A DNA stretch of 55,790 nt from Burkholderiales bacterium UBA2647 (GTDB taxonomy: Bacteria > Pseudomonadota > Gammaproteobacteria > Burkholderiales > Burkholderiaceae_E): positions 59,425 to 115,214 of the forward strand of contig DENJ01000111.1 in the NCBI GenBank assembly GCA_002359635.1, in the 5' to 3' direction. Each line of letters starts with the position of its first letter. Position 1 is the first letter of the stretch. Below are positions 24,147 to 32,579 of the stretch, in pieces. A program made the translations under genes and the position numbers. The notes under the pieces are model-generated. The model did no database searches and was not told where the DNA came from. It worked only from the letters and a program-made list of their open reading frames with translations.

Positions 24147-25286
24147 TTACTTCTTAGCAGGCGAACCACCTTTGGCCGCTGCACCACCTTCAGCACCCCA
24201 GTAATAGTTGGCAGCGAAAGAATAGGGCGGGAACATGGCGCGCTTGGCAGGAACAACTTTTGAGGCATATTCCTTCTGGCTATCAGAAACCTTTTTGAAG
24301 AAATCGTTTTTAGCTGACTCTTCAGCAACAACCTCGTCCCATGCCTTTAAGGATGCCGTCAAGATGTCGGCTGGCGTGCGCCGAACAATCACACCATGCT
24401 TCTTGATCAATTCATCAAGCGCATCGGCATTCATTTTCTGCCAGCGCATGCTGAAAGTCAGGAAGGTGTCCTTAACGGCCGACTTGATGATCTCTTGTTG
24501 GGTGGGGCTAAGACTCTTCCACACATCGTTATTGATCATCAATTCACCAATTGAGTTGTTCTCATGCATACCTGGTGTGTAGTGATACTTGAAGACTTGA
24601 TGGAGACCAAGTCGCAAGTCCTCAACACCGCCTACCCACTCGGCACAATCAATCACACCGCGCTGTGCCGCAGGCAGAATTTCACCGCCCGGCAGATTCA
24701 CCACCGACATACCGAGTTTGGCGTACATATCAGCATTCAAACCGGTTTGACGGCACTTCAAACCTTTGAAGTCAGCAACCGATTTGATTTCTTTCTTAAA
24801 CCATCCCAAAGCTTGCGGGCTTGAAGGAAGGATAGGAAAAGCAATCACATTCAGCTTCATCCGGTTGAGGTAGAGGTCATGCCACATTTCGAGCCCACCG
24901 CCTTCCCAAACCCATGCGAGATAATCCACATGGTCCATGCCAAAGGGGCCTCCCGGCGGGCCGGCGAAAAGCGCCGCTGCTTTATCTTTGCCCACCCAGT
25001 AGTAGGCAACGCCATGGCCACCATCGATCACTTTTTTGTGAGTGGCATCAAGGATTTCGAAGGCGGGGACCACTTGACCGGCAGCGAGCGCTTCGATCTT
25101 AAGCGCACCACCGCTGAGCTTATCCACGCGTTCTGCGAAATACTTAAAGTTTTCTTGCAGCGTTAAGCTTGCCGGCCAGGTCGATTGAAACTTAAGCACG
25201 CGTGGTGCGGGGGCTTGAGCCTGAACCGTCGCAAACGCAGTAGCGCAAACCGCGGCTGCGAGCAGACTCTTGAAAAGACTTTTCAT
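24147..25286 (-). CDS. dctP: TRAP transporter solute-binding protein (DctP family)
   Basis: The 379-residue protein is the periplasmic receptor of a DctP-type TRAP transporter. It has a signal peptide (residues 1-23, ending VQA), the mature opening PRVLKFQSTWPASLTLQENF, and GLKCRQTGLNADMYAKLGM, close to the conserved receptor segment that coordinates the carboxylate; it resembles the mannitol/2-oxoacid subgroup. The C terminus is Gly/Ala/Lys-rich. AAGGAG (25295-25300, minus strand) precedes ATG 25286. It follows dctM after a 128-base gap that could hold a separate promoter, useful because receptors are needed in excess over permeases. Substrate is probably a 2-oxo or other small carboxylic acid. 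Confidence 0.93.
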   Translation of the reverse strand: MKSLFKSLLAAAVCATAFATVQAQAPAPRVLKFQSTWPASLTLQENFKYFAERVDKLSGGALKIEALAAGQVVPAFEILDATHKKVIDGGHGVAYYWVGKDKAAALFAGPPGGPFGMDHVDYLAWVWEGGGLEMWHDLYLNRMKLNVIAFPILPSSPQALGWFKKEIKSVADFKGLKCRQTGLNADMYAKLGMSVVNLPGGEILPAAQRGVIDCAEWVGGVEDLRLGLHQVFKYHYTPGMHENNSIGELMINNDVWKSLSPTQQEIIKSAVKDTFLTFSMRWQKMNADALDELIKKHGVIVRRTPADILTASLKAWDEVVAEESAKNDFFKKVSDSQKEYASKVVPAKRAMFPPYSFAANYYWGAEGGAAAKGGSPAKK

Positions 25287-25375
25287 CAGTGGATCTCCTT
25301 GAGGTTAATCGAAAATGTTAATCATCCTTGCATTGATTCAAACCATCTGACGTTATCACGGCACACCATCAGATC

Positions 25376-25402
25376 TTTATAAATGTACACCGGGACCCGC
25401 AA
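25376..25402 (-). promoter_or_regulatory. candidate promoter for dctP
   Basis: In the 128-base gap between dctM and dctP, the minus strand reads TTGCGG (25402-25397) and TATAAA (25381-25376) with a 15-base spacer, about 90 bases upstream of the dctP start. The spacer is shorter than ideal, so this is a moderate match only; a partial dctP-specific promoter is plausible because the receptor usually exceeds the permease. Confidence 0.3.
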
Positions 25403-25414
25403 CAGCGACTCGAT

Positions 25415-26929
25415 TCACTTCAGATCATCAGATTTCTCAAGATCGTCTGACTTCAGCAAATCGTTGGACATTGTTTTTGAGGACGGGCTGGCAGCCGGCG
25501 TTGCCGCATCGCCTTTTTCGAGTTCGTCTTCGCCTTGGACCCCAAGCGCGCCCTGACCGGAAGCGTTGTCGCTGTCAGCAGGCTTCGTATCAGTGGACGA
25601 GGCAAGTGGCTTATCGAATAAGAGCGATGGCAGATACGTTGCAATCTGTGGAACGGCAAAAAGTAGAGCAATGCAAAAAGCCTGTATCACCATGAATTCC
25701 ATCATGCCGGCATAAATGGTTTTCAATGACCATTCTTTCACCACCTGCTTGATGTAATAGGCTGACATCGCCACTGGCGGCGACAAGAAGGCCGTTTGCA
25801 AGGTGACGGCAACCACAGCGCCAAACCACACTAAATCAACCTTAAGCGCCACCAGAATGGGATAAAAAATCGGCAGAAAAACAAGAATAATCGCCGGCCA
25901 CTCAAAAGGCCAGCCCAGCAAAAATATCAAGAAAACAATCAGACCAAGGGTGAGTTCAGGCGGAATCGGCAAACCCAGGATGGCATCCGAAATCCAACCG
26001 GCTGTGCCAAGTCGAGAAAACACGGCTCCGAAAATGTTGGAGGTGACGGCAAGGAACAAGACCATGCTTGAGGTCATCATGGTTTGCAAGAGTGCTTGAT
26101 GAAAACCTCGCCATGTGAATCGGCCGTAGGCAATGGACAAGACCAGTGCGCCAAGAGCACCGATTGCTGAGGCCTCGGTTGGTGTTGCAAGACCAATCAG
26201 AATCGAACCCAGGGCTGCGGCAATCAAGCCAATGAGCGGCAGGGTACCAACAACAATCTCTTTAAGGACGACGGCCAAGGAGCCGGTTCGTTCTTCCAGG
26301 GGCACGGGCGGCCCCAGAGAAGGATTGAGGTAACTGCGCACGAGCAAATAAATGATGTAGAGCAAGGCCAGAAGAAATCCCGGACCAAAAGCTGCTGCAT
26401 AAAGGCTTGCTACCGAGACACCGAGCACTGGGCCCATCACGATCAGCATCACCGAGGGCGGTATAAGCGTGCCTAAGGTGCCGCCTGCGGCAATCGCTCC
26501 CGCAGAAAGGCGGTGGTCGTAGCCAGACTTGATCATGATCGGACCGGCCATGATCCCCAAAACCGTCACTGCGGCGCCGACAATCCCCGTTGCCATCGCA
26601 AAAATCGTGGAGGTGAGAATAACCACCAGATAAAGTGAACCGCGAACCGGTGCAAGCAATTGCCTCAGCGCTTGGAACAGTCGCTCCATCAGTCCCGCCT
26701 GCTCGGTCAAAAAACCCATGAAAATAAACATGGGAATTGCCGCGAGCAATTCCTCTTTCATCATGCCGATCGTCTGAAAGTAGGCAAGGTCAAAAACATT
26801 GGCACCAAGCCCGAGATAACCGAAGACCAGCGCAAGAAACAAAATCGTGAAGGAAATCGGAAAACCAGCAAATATGACCGTAACCATCAGGACAAGCATC
26901 ACCAAGCCCATCAATTGTTGCTTGTCCAT
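25415..26929 (-). CDS. dctM: TRAP transporter large permease subunit DctM
   Basis: The 504-residue protein is the 12-helix large permease of the DctP-type TRAP system, with LIPPSVMLIVMG and GAIAAGGTLG in the core. It starts two bases after the dctQ stop. Members are usually near 430-450 residues; this one carries an extra C-terminal hydrophilic tail of about 60 residues, from about 445 on, that is Asp/Ser/Lys-rich and ends with the repeat-like segments LLKSDDLE and KSDDLK. The tail lies on one side of the membrane and is not part of the transport domain. It would import a small carboxylate with sodium or proton coupling together with DctQ and DctP. Confidence 0.93.
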   Translation of the reverse strand: MDKQQLMGLVMLVLMVTVIFAGFPISFTILFLALVFGYLGLGANVFDLAYFQTIGMMKEELLAAIPMFIFMGFLTEQAGLMERLFQALRQLLAPVRGSLYLVVILTSTIFAMATGIVGAAVTVLGIMAGPIMIKSGYDHRLSAGAIAAGGTLGTLIPPSVMLIVMGPVLGVSVASLYAAAFGPGFLLALLYIIYLLVRSYLNPSLGPPVPLEERTGSLAVVLKEIVVGTLPLIGLIAAALGSILIGLATPTEASAIGALGALVLSIAYGRFTWRGFHQALLQTMMTSSMVLFLAVTSNIFGAVFSRLGTAGWISDAILGLPIPPELTLGLIVFLIFLLGWPFEWPAIILVFLPIFYPILVALKVDLVWFGAVVAVTLQTAFLSPPVAMSAYYIKQVVKEWSLKTIYAGMMEFMVIQAFCIALLFAVPQIATYLPSLLFDKPLASSTDTKPADSDNASGQGALGVQGEDELEKGDAATPAASPSSKTMSNDLLKSDDLEKSDDLK

Positions 26930-26930
26930 C

Positions 26931-27509
26931 TCAGATCTCTACCTTTTCGCGATGATCAAGCTCCTTGCCAGTGCGCGCGAGAAACCAGGCTTTAATGAGT
27001 TCTGAAATGCCTTGTATCATCAATAATAAAAACGATATCGGTATCGCGAGCTTCATCGGCCACAGCAAGGGGCGCCAAACCGTTTGTTCGGAGCGTTCCG
27101 AGATGGCGAAGGCATGGTTAAATTCTTCCATGCCCACCCAGAATAAAAGCATCAGTGCCGGAAAAAATAACGCAACGTAAGCAACTGTATCGATCCAACC
27201 CTTTGTTTTGTTCGTGAAGTTATCCCAAAGAAAGTCCGTTCGGATATGTGCCCCACGCCTTAAGGTATAGGCAGCACCAAGCATAAAAAAGCAGCCGTAG
27301 AGCATGTAGGTGAGGTCATAGGACCACTCGGTTGGCTTATGAAAAAAATATCGCGAGATGACCTCCCAGGCCACAGCCCCGACGAGCGGCACCATGAGCC
27401 AGGCAAAAACATGGCCGCTGATTTCAGTGATCCGGTCGATGCTTCGCAATAATCGTTTCGTGCCTTCGGATACGTCCTCTGGCGAATGGGCGCTGGAGTC
27501 TAGGCTCAT
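26931..27509 (-). CDS. dctQ: TRAP transporter small permease subunit DctQ
   Basis: The 192-residue protein is the four-helix small permease of the TRAP system, with a WEVISRYFFHKPTEWSYDL motif typical of the family. It is the first gene of the minus-strand set dctQ-dctM-dctP. ATG 27509 is preferred over TTG 27548 because an ATG is conventional there and the upstream region is then 225 bases, shared with the divergent aminotransferase gene. No strong Shine-Dalgarno is seen. Its job is to assemble with DctM. Confidence 0.92.
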   Translation of the reverse strand: MSLDSSAHSPEDVSEGTKRLLRSIDRITEISGHVFAWLMVPLVGAVAWEVISRYFFHKPTEWSYDLTYMLYGCFFMLGAAYTLRRGAHIRTDFLWDNFTNKTKGWIDTVAYVALFFPALMLLFWVGMEEFNHAFAISERSEQTVWRPLLWPMKLAIPISFLLLMIQGISELIKAWFLARTGKELDHREKVEI

Positions 27510-27675
27510 GAATATCTTGTGAAGGAGGGGTTGACAGAAGAATGACAACGGCGTTTCAGTGTGCCATAGCGGCAGTCCGGCAGTGATTTCAACTGAGTGT
27601 TATCAAGGGGTTCCGGCTGGTTTCACCTGTTTTGAACAAGCGACTTGGCAAGAATTTGAAAGTGCTTTGATCCAA

Positions 27676-27704
27676 GTGGTGCACAATCCAGGGTTTTGCA
27701 CCAC
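27676..27704. promoter_or_regulatory. inverted repeat in the dctQ/aminotransferase divergent region (candidate operator)
   Basis: GTGGTGCA at 27676-27683 and its exact reverse complement TGCACCAC at 27697-27704 flank a 13-base spacer. The two arm centres are 21 bases apart, two helical turns, as expected for a dimeric regulator binding one face of the DNA. It sits in the 225-base shared regulatory region between the divergent dctQ (27509) and aminotransferase (27735) genes. The half-site TGCACCA resembles an NtrC half-site, but the two halves face away from each other in the order opposite to the usual NtrC site. Confidence 0.45.
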
Positions 27705-27734
27705 GATGACTGAATTATGACGCGGGAGCGCACC

Positions 27735-28985
27735 ATGGCAACGCATGCTTCATCACAGGTTTTTGCACCGGGCAAAGTCATTGGATCCTTCCATCCACCG
27801 AAGCGGATTCTCATGGGCCCGGGTCCATCAGAGATCCATCCGCGCGTGCTGGCCGCCTCTTCGGCGCCATCCATGGGTTACCTCGACCCAGTTTTTGTCG
27901 GCATGATGGATGAGATCAAGCAACTGATTCGCTATGCCTATCAAACCAAAAACCAGCTCACCTTCCCCTTATCCGGACCTGGCTCGGTCGGTATGGAATC
28001 GAGCTTTGTCAATATGGTTGAGCCAGGTGACCCTGTCATTGTGATGCGCAATGGGGTGTTCGGTGGTCGCATGGTCGAAAATGTACAACGATCCGGCGGC
28101 CATCCCATTGTGATCGACGATCCATGGGGCTCACCGTGTGATCCCAATAAATTGCGTGAGGCTTTGCAAGCGAATCCCTCAGTCCGTACAGTGGGTTTTG
28201 TTCATGCGGAGACCTCTACGGGTGCAGCGTCGGACGCAAAAACACTTAGCGGCATCGCCCATGAATTCGGCGCCTTGGTGATCTGCGATGCCGTGACCTC
28301 GCTTGCCGGTGTACCCCTGCTCGTTGATGCCTGGGGTATCGATGCGGTGTACTCAGGCTCACAAAAATGTCTTTCTTGCGTCCCCGGTCTTTCTCCTGTT
28401 TCTTATAGCGACGCCGTTATTGATCGGGTCAAGGCAAGAAAAGACAGGGCTCAGGTGCAAAGCTGGTTTATGGATTTGAATCTGGTGCTTGATTACTGGG
28501 GCGAAACCGCAAGAACCTATCATCACACCGCACCGATCAATAGCTTGTTTGCACTTCATGAGTCACTGGTGATGCTTCACGAGGAAGGCCTTGAGCATTC
28601 CTGGGCAAGGCATCGTTTGCATCATGAGGCCTTCAAGGCAGGTATCGAGGCAATGGGTCTTGAGTTCCTGGTTCACCCCGACTTTCGATTGCCGCAAATG
28701 AATGCGGTGAAAGTCCCCGAAACTTTTGCGCCTGGCGTTGAGGCGCAGCTGCGTAAACGCCTTTTGGCCGATTACAGTATGGAAATTGGGGCAGGCCTTG
28801 GACCTTTGGCGGGCAAGATCTGGCGTTTCGGGCTGATGGGTCAGTCTTGCAGCCGGGCCAACGTGATGTCCTGTCTTGGCGCATTGACCTGCGAACTTCC
28901 CGAATTTGGAATGCATGTGAAAATGGGAGATGCTGAACAGGCTGCCTTGAATGTTTATAACAAGGCAGCGCAGCATCAGGCATAG
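27735..28985 (+). CDS. PLP-dependent aminotransferase, alanine/serine-glyoxylate type
   Basis: The 416-residue protein is a fold-type I aminotransferase of the AGT/serine-glyoxylate family. RILMGPGPSEIHPRVL is the opening motif, GPGSVGMESSFVNMVEPGD follows, VICDAVTSLAGVPLLVD contains the PLP-interacting Asp, and the Schiff-base lysine is Lys211 in SGSQKCLS. It would transfer an amino group between a 2-oxo acid and an amino acid. ATG 27735 is chosen over 27717. It is the first of a plus-strand set with a GGT-like enzyme, divergent from a TRAP transporter whose receptor may import an amino or oxo acid. Pyridoxamine-pyruvate aminotransferases belong to the same fold group, so other substrates are possible. 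Confidence 0.87.
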   Translation: MATHASSQVFAPGKVIGSFHPPKRILMGPGPSEIHPRVLAASSAPSMGYLDPVFVGMMDEIKQLIRYAYQTKNQLTFPLSGPGSVGMESSFVNMVEPGDPVIVMRNGVFGGRMVENVQRSGGHPIVIDDPWGSPCDPNKLREALQANPSVRTVGFVHAETSTGAASDAKTLSGIAHEFGALVICDAVTSLAGVPLLVDAWGIDAVYSGSQKCLSCVPGLSPVSYSDAVIDRVKARKDRAQVQSWFMDLNLVLDYWGETARTYHHTAPINSLFALHESLVMLHEEGLEHSWARHRLHHEAFKAGIEAMGLEFLVHPDFRLPQMNAVKVPETFAPGVEAQLRKRLLADYSMEIGAGLGPLAGKIWRFGLMGQSCSRANVMSCLGALTCELPEFGMHVKMGDAEQAALNVYNKAAQHQA

Positions 28986-28997
28986 TGCTTTCGCATC

Positions 28998-30620
28998 ATG
29001 ATCGACATTAGAACAGGAAGGCCTGCGACACTCGCGCGGCGAGGTATGGTGAGCTCGCCGCACAGTCTTGCCTCATCGGCTGGTGTTGATGTCTTGAGGG
29101 CAGGGGGCTCTGTAGTCGATGCTGCGATTGCAGCAAGCGCCGTTCTGGCGGTGATTTATCCCCACATGACAGGCGTCGGCGGCGATGCTTTTTGGCTCAT
29201 CCATGATGCCAACGAGCAAAAGGTCCGTTTTCTTGACGGTGGCGGTCGGGCGTCCCGCCACGCTGAGCTTCAAACGCTTCGCGGGAAGGGCTTAAACGAC
29301 ATACCCTTCCGCGGCCTATTGCCTGCCACACTAAGCACACCCGGTGCGGTGGCAAGCTGGGGCGAGGCCCACAAAGCCTATGGTCGTTTGCCTTTGAAGC
29401 GTTTGTTGGCTAGCGCCATCGACTACGCGCGTGAGGGCTTTGTGATCACGCCCCGACTTGCAGGGTGGTTGGCGTCTTGCGAAGCTGATTTAATGCTTCA
29501 TGAGTCCAGCCGGCTTTTGTTTCTGGCTAACGGTCTACCCAAAGCGGGGTCGGTATTTTTTAATCCCGGTTTGGCAAGAACACTGGAGGCCATTGCCGCC
29601 GACGGTGCTGCTGGCTTTTATGGTGGCGAAATAGGCGGGCTTTTGGCTGATTTTTCCCAGCGTCTTGGCGGGGTTTTTGATGGCGAAGACCTGGCAGCCC
29701 AGCAAGCTTTTTGGGGCGAGCCGATTTGCGGCCACTATCGGGATCTCAAGCTCTACGAAACCCCGGCGCCGACGCAGGGTTTTACAGTGATTCAAATGCT
29801 CCAAATGTTGGAAGGTTTTGACTGGCGGGATAAAGGCTTTTTGAGTCCGGATCATGTTCATTGGCTGGTACAGGCCAAACAAATTGCTTACCACGATCGA
29901 GACCGATTTCTGGCAGATCCGCGTTTTGTGAACGTACCGATGCAGCAGCTGATCGACCCTGGCTATGCGGCCCAACGAAGCAAGCTGATCGATCCACACC
30001 GCGCTTTGCCGTGGGACAGGGTGCCTTCGTATGGCAGCCTTAAAGGCGACACGGTTTATATCGCGGTGGCCGACGGCGAGGGTCATGCTGTGTCCTTGAT
30101 CCAGAGTCTTTACGGTGTTTTCGGCTCTGCCGTGGTTGCTGGCGATACCGGGGTTGTGCTGCAAAACCGCAGTGCTTATTTTTCACTTGACCCGGCGCAT
30201 CCTAATCGATTGGAAGCAGGCAAGACGCCGATGCACACCTTGATTGCTTCAATGGGCTTTCGCGACAACCGGCTGTGGAGCGTGCTCGGTTGCATGGGTG
30301 CGGATGGTCAGCCACAGATTCATCTTCAGACCTATGTCGCGATGCTGGATTTTGGTTGCGATATTCAAGAAGCGCTCGAGACCCCGCGATGGTTGTCAGG
30401 CCGTTTTGCCTTGGGTGAGTCGCGCGATACCTTGCATATCGAGAGTCGATTCCCCCGGGAAACGATTCAGGAACTGTATCGGCGCGGTCATCATTTAAAC
30501 CGCTGGGGTCCATGGAACGAGTTGGCCGGACACGCCCACGGTATTGTTATTGATCCAATCACCAAGGTGTTGTCTGGCGGCTCCGATCCCCGTAGCGATG
30601 GTGCGGCAATCGGCTGGTAG
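28998..30620 (+). CDS. gamma-glutamyltransferase family protein
   Basis: The 540-residue product is an Ntn hydrolase of the gamma-glutamyltransferase family. The alpha-chain opening RGMVSSPHSLASSAGVDVL and GGSVVDAAIAASAVLAV and MTGVGGDAFWLIHD are typical; predicted autoprocessing occurs before Thr352 in KGDTVYIAVAD. There is no clear signal peptide, unlike classical periplasmic GGT, so this may be a cytosolic acylase or amidase relative. It starts 12 bases after the aminotransferase stop and the exported methyltransferase overlaps its end by 23 bases. The substrate could be a gamma-glutamyl amide or a cephalosporin-like compound; the neighbours (asparaginase, D-cysteine desulfhydrase-like) favour amino-acid amides. 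Confidence 0.87.
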   Translation: MIDIRTGRPATLARRGMVSSPHSLASSAGVDVLRAGGSVVDAAIAASAVLAVIYPHMTGVGGDAFWLIHDANEQKVRFLDGGGRASRHAELQTLRGKGLNDIPFRGLLPATLSTPGAVASWGEAHKAYGRLPLKRLLASAIDYAREGFVITPRLAGWLASCEADLMLHESSRLLFLANGLPKAGSVFFNPGLARTLEAIAADGAAGFYGGEIGGLLADFSQRLGGVFDGEDLAAQQAFWGEPICGHYRDLKLYETPAPTQGFTVIQMLQMLEGFDWRDKGFLSPDHVHWLVQAKQIAYHDRDRFLADPRFVNVPMQQLIDPGYAAQRSKLIDPHRALPWDRVPSYGSLKGDTVYIAVADGEGHAVSLIQSLYGVFGSAVVAGDTGVVLQNRSAYFSLDPAHPNRLEAGKTPMHTLIASMGFRDNRLWSVLGCMGADGQPQIHLQTYVAMLDFGCDIQEALETPRWLSGRFALGESRDTLHIESRFPRETIQELYRRGHHLNRWGPWNELAGHAHGIVIDPITKVLSGGSDPRSDGAAIGW

Positions 30621-31284
30621 CCTTAGTCTGCAGCGTCGAAAGCTGCTCGGCTTTTGGGCCTTGGCAGGCCTCAGTGCTCAGCTGCCAGGACTGGCAGCTG
30701 CATCCTCGGCCGCGCCATCAAGGCGATCAACGCTATCTGCGCCATCATCAGTGGCCGGTAGCCTTGCCTATCAGACCGGGCAAAGTACCGCCTTAAGCGA
30801 TCAAGATCAGGATGTTCCATTCGTTGTAACGCCACAATCTGTTGTTGACGCAATGCTTGAAATGGCGCAATTCAAAGCCGGCGATCGCTTGATCGATTTG
30901 GGTTGCGGTGATGGACGGATTGTTCGTACAGCGGCACAACGCTATCGCATACACGGTCTGGGCGTTGATCTGGACCCCGCCCTCGTCCTTCGCGCACAGG
31001 CGCTTGCCACCGAACAAGGCTTGCAAGCTTACTGCCGCTTTGAGGTTCGTGATCTTTATGACACCGATCTTGCTGCTGCCGATGTGATCACCCTTTATTT
31101 GCTGCCTGCGGTCAATCTTGCCTTAAGGCCGCGGTTGATGGCGCTTCGATCGGGGACGCGCATACTTTCGCATGACTGGGATATGGGTGATTGGCGCCCT
31201 CAGGAAATCCGCTGGGTTCATGCGCCCGACAAGCCGGTGGGATTTGATCGACGCAGCAAGCTAATGAAATGGGTGATTGCCTGA
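30598..31284 (+). CDS. class I SAM-dependent methyltransferase with putative export signal
   Basis: The 228-residue protein has a class I methyltransferase core: motif I LIDLGCGDGRIVRTAA, then GLGVDLDPALVLRAQA and RFEVRDLYDTDL. The first roughly 45 residues are not part of that fold: QRRKLLGFWALAGL followed by a hydrophobic/alanine-rich stretch looks like a Tat or Sec signal or a membrane anchor. ATG 30598 overlaps the GGT gene end by 23 bases. An extracytoplasmic SAM enzyme would lack cofactor, so either the anchor keeps it at the inner face or the segment is not a signal. Target is unknown; the gene sits between GGT and a TAXI-TRAP transporter. Confidence 0.78.
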   Translation: MVRQSAGSLSLQRRKLLGFWALAGLSAQLPGLAAASSAAPSRRSTLSAPSSVAGSLAYQTGQSTALSDQDQDVPFVVTPQSVVDAMLEMAQFKAGDRLIDLGCGDGRIVRTAAQRYRIHGLGVDLDPALVLRAQALATEQGLQAYCRFEVRDLYDTDLAAADVITLYLLPAVNLALRPRLMALRSGTRILSHDWDMGDWRPQEIRWVHAPDKPVGFDRRSKLMKWVIA

Positions 31285-31313
31285 ACGCTTCGCAGCGTCT
31301 CCGATTCGATCGG
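31285..31313. terminator. tandem small hairpins before the TAXI gene
   Basis: Two short stems occur right after the methyltransferase stop: ACGCT/AGCGT around a TCGC loop (31285-31298) and CCGAT/ATCGG around a TCG loop (31301-31313). They are followed by CATTTGTTGT rather than a clean T-run, so an intrinsic terminator is only possible, and weak RNA-processing stem loops are the alternative. Confidence 0.3.
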
Positions 31314-31388
31314 CATTTGTTGTAGTCTATGGCGAGGCATTCGCAGTGGCCTGCGGAGCATAATGAAAAAGACATTGAGGAGACCTAC

Positions 31389-32579
31389 ATGCTGGTGAGA
31401 TCAGATCTTGCATCAAGAACATTGCGCCGTCGCGTATTGATTGGCGCCTTGGCTGCGGGCGGCCTTTTGAGCATGCCGCTTGCTTTACTTGCTCAGAACA
31501 TTAAATTGCCTTCAACGATTACAGTGACCGCTTATGACACCGGATCGTCGGGTTTTAATATGGGTGTTGCCATTGGAAAAATGCTTAAGGATAAGCAAGG
31601 TAGCGACGTTCGTGTCCTGCCCGCAGGTAACGATGTGGCCCGACTTGCGCCTCTCAAGGCCAATCGCGCTCAAGCCTCGTTCATGGGTGTCGGGGTTTAT
31701 TTTGCGCAGGAAGGTGTGCTGGAATTCGCAACTCGCGAATGGGGTCCTCAGCCGCTTCGCCTGATGCTCTCGTCGATTTCTTGCAACGCGGTGTCATTGG
31801 CGGTTGCCAAAGATGTCGGCGTCAAGGAAGTGAAGGATTTGCGCGGTAAGCGCGTCGGTGTGGTCGTGGGTTCGCCTGCCTTGAATCAAAACGCCTTTGC
31901 GGTTTTGGCCTATGGCAATCTGACCCCTAAGGACGTCAAGCTCGTTGAATTTTCAAGCTATGGTGCCATGTGGAAGGGCATGATCAATAATGAGGTCGAT
32001 GCAGCCATTGCCTCAACGGTATCAGGTCAGGCTAAAGAGGCGGAGGCTTCGCCACGAGGCCTAATGTATCCCCAGACACCTGCATCTGACAAAGAGGCTT
32101 GGGCAAGGGTGAGGAAGGTCAGTCCTTATTACGGACCGCATACCACCACCTGCGGGCCGGGCATAACGGCGCAATCGCCAGCGGTGCTGCCAAGTTACCC
32201 CTATCCGATTCTGATGGCCTACGCGTCGCAACCGGCTGATGTTGTGTACGGCATTACCAAGTCGATGATTGTTCATTATGATGTTTATAAGGACAGCACG
32301 CCTGGTGTCGATGGCTTTGAACTCAAGCGTCAGGATCTCACCTGGGCTTTGCCCTACCATGAGGGTGCGGTGAAAGCCATCAAAGAAGGCGGTGCATGGA
32401 CTGCCGAGGCGGAGTCGCACCAGCAAGCGGTTGTGAAGCGGCAGCAGGTCTTGCAGGCGTCTTGGAATGAGTTCATGAAAACGAATCCTCCCGAAGATAA
32501 GGAAGCATTTCGCAAGGCCTGGATGAGTGCGCGTGCTGCAGGCTTGCGAAAAGCCGGTCTGGATGTGATCTTCGAATGA
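31389..32579 (+). CDS. TAXI-family TRAP transporter solute-binding protein
   Basis: The 396-residue protein is a TRAP receptor of the TAXI class. Residues 1-32 form a signal with a Tat-like RRRVLIG segment and a cleavage region near LLAQN, and mature ITVTAYDTGSSGFNMGVAIG is the characteristic opening (TAXI members share the initial glycine-serine pattern). KDLRGKRVGVVVG also matches. GAGGAG just before ATG 31389 supports the start. It overlaps the fused permease by 4 bases (ATGA), so the two are coupled. TAXI systems import amino acids and small carboxylates such as glutamate; the adjoining asparaginase and GGT-like genes suggest amino-acid derivatives here. Confidence 0.92.
   Translation: MLVRSDLASRTLRRRVLIGALAAGGLLSMPLALLAQNIKLPSTITVTAYDTGSSGFNMGVAIGKMLKDKQGSDVRVLPAGNDVARLAPLKANRAQASFMGVGVYFAQEGVLEFATREWGPQPLRLMLSSISCNAVSLAVAKDVGVKEVKDLRGKRVGVVVGSPALNQNAFAVLAYGNLTPKDVKLVEFSSYGAMWKGMINNEVDAAIASTVSGQAKEAEASPRGLMYPQTPASDKEAWARVRKVSPYYGPHTTTCGPGITAQSPAVLPSYPYPILMAYASQPADVVYGITKSMIVHYDVYKDSTPGVDGFELKRQDLTWALPYHEGAVKAIKEGGAWTAEAESHQQAVVKRQQVLQASWNEFMKTNPPEDKEAFRKAWMSARAAGLRKAGLDVIFE

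Noticed and set aside
27676..27704. Sigma-54 promoter in the inverted repeat
   Set aside because: GG and GC doublets are not separated by the required 10 bases.
29535..30164. Minus-strand frame in the GGT gene
   Set aside because: Shadow of the GGT reading frame; no ribosome-binding site or domain.
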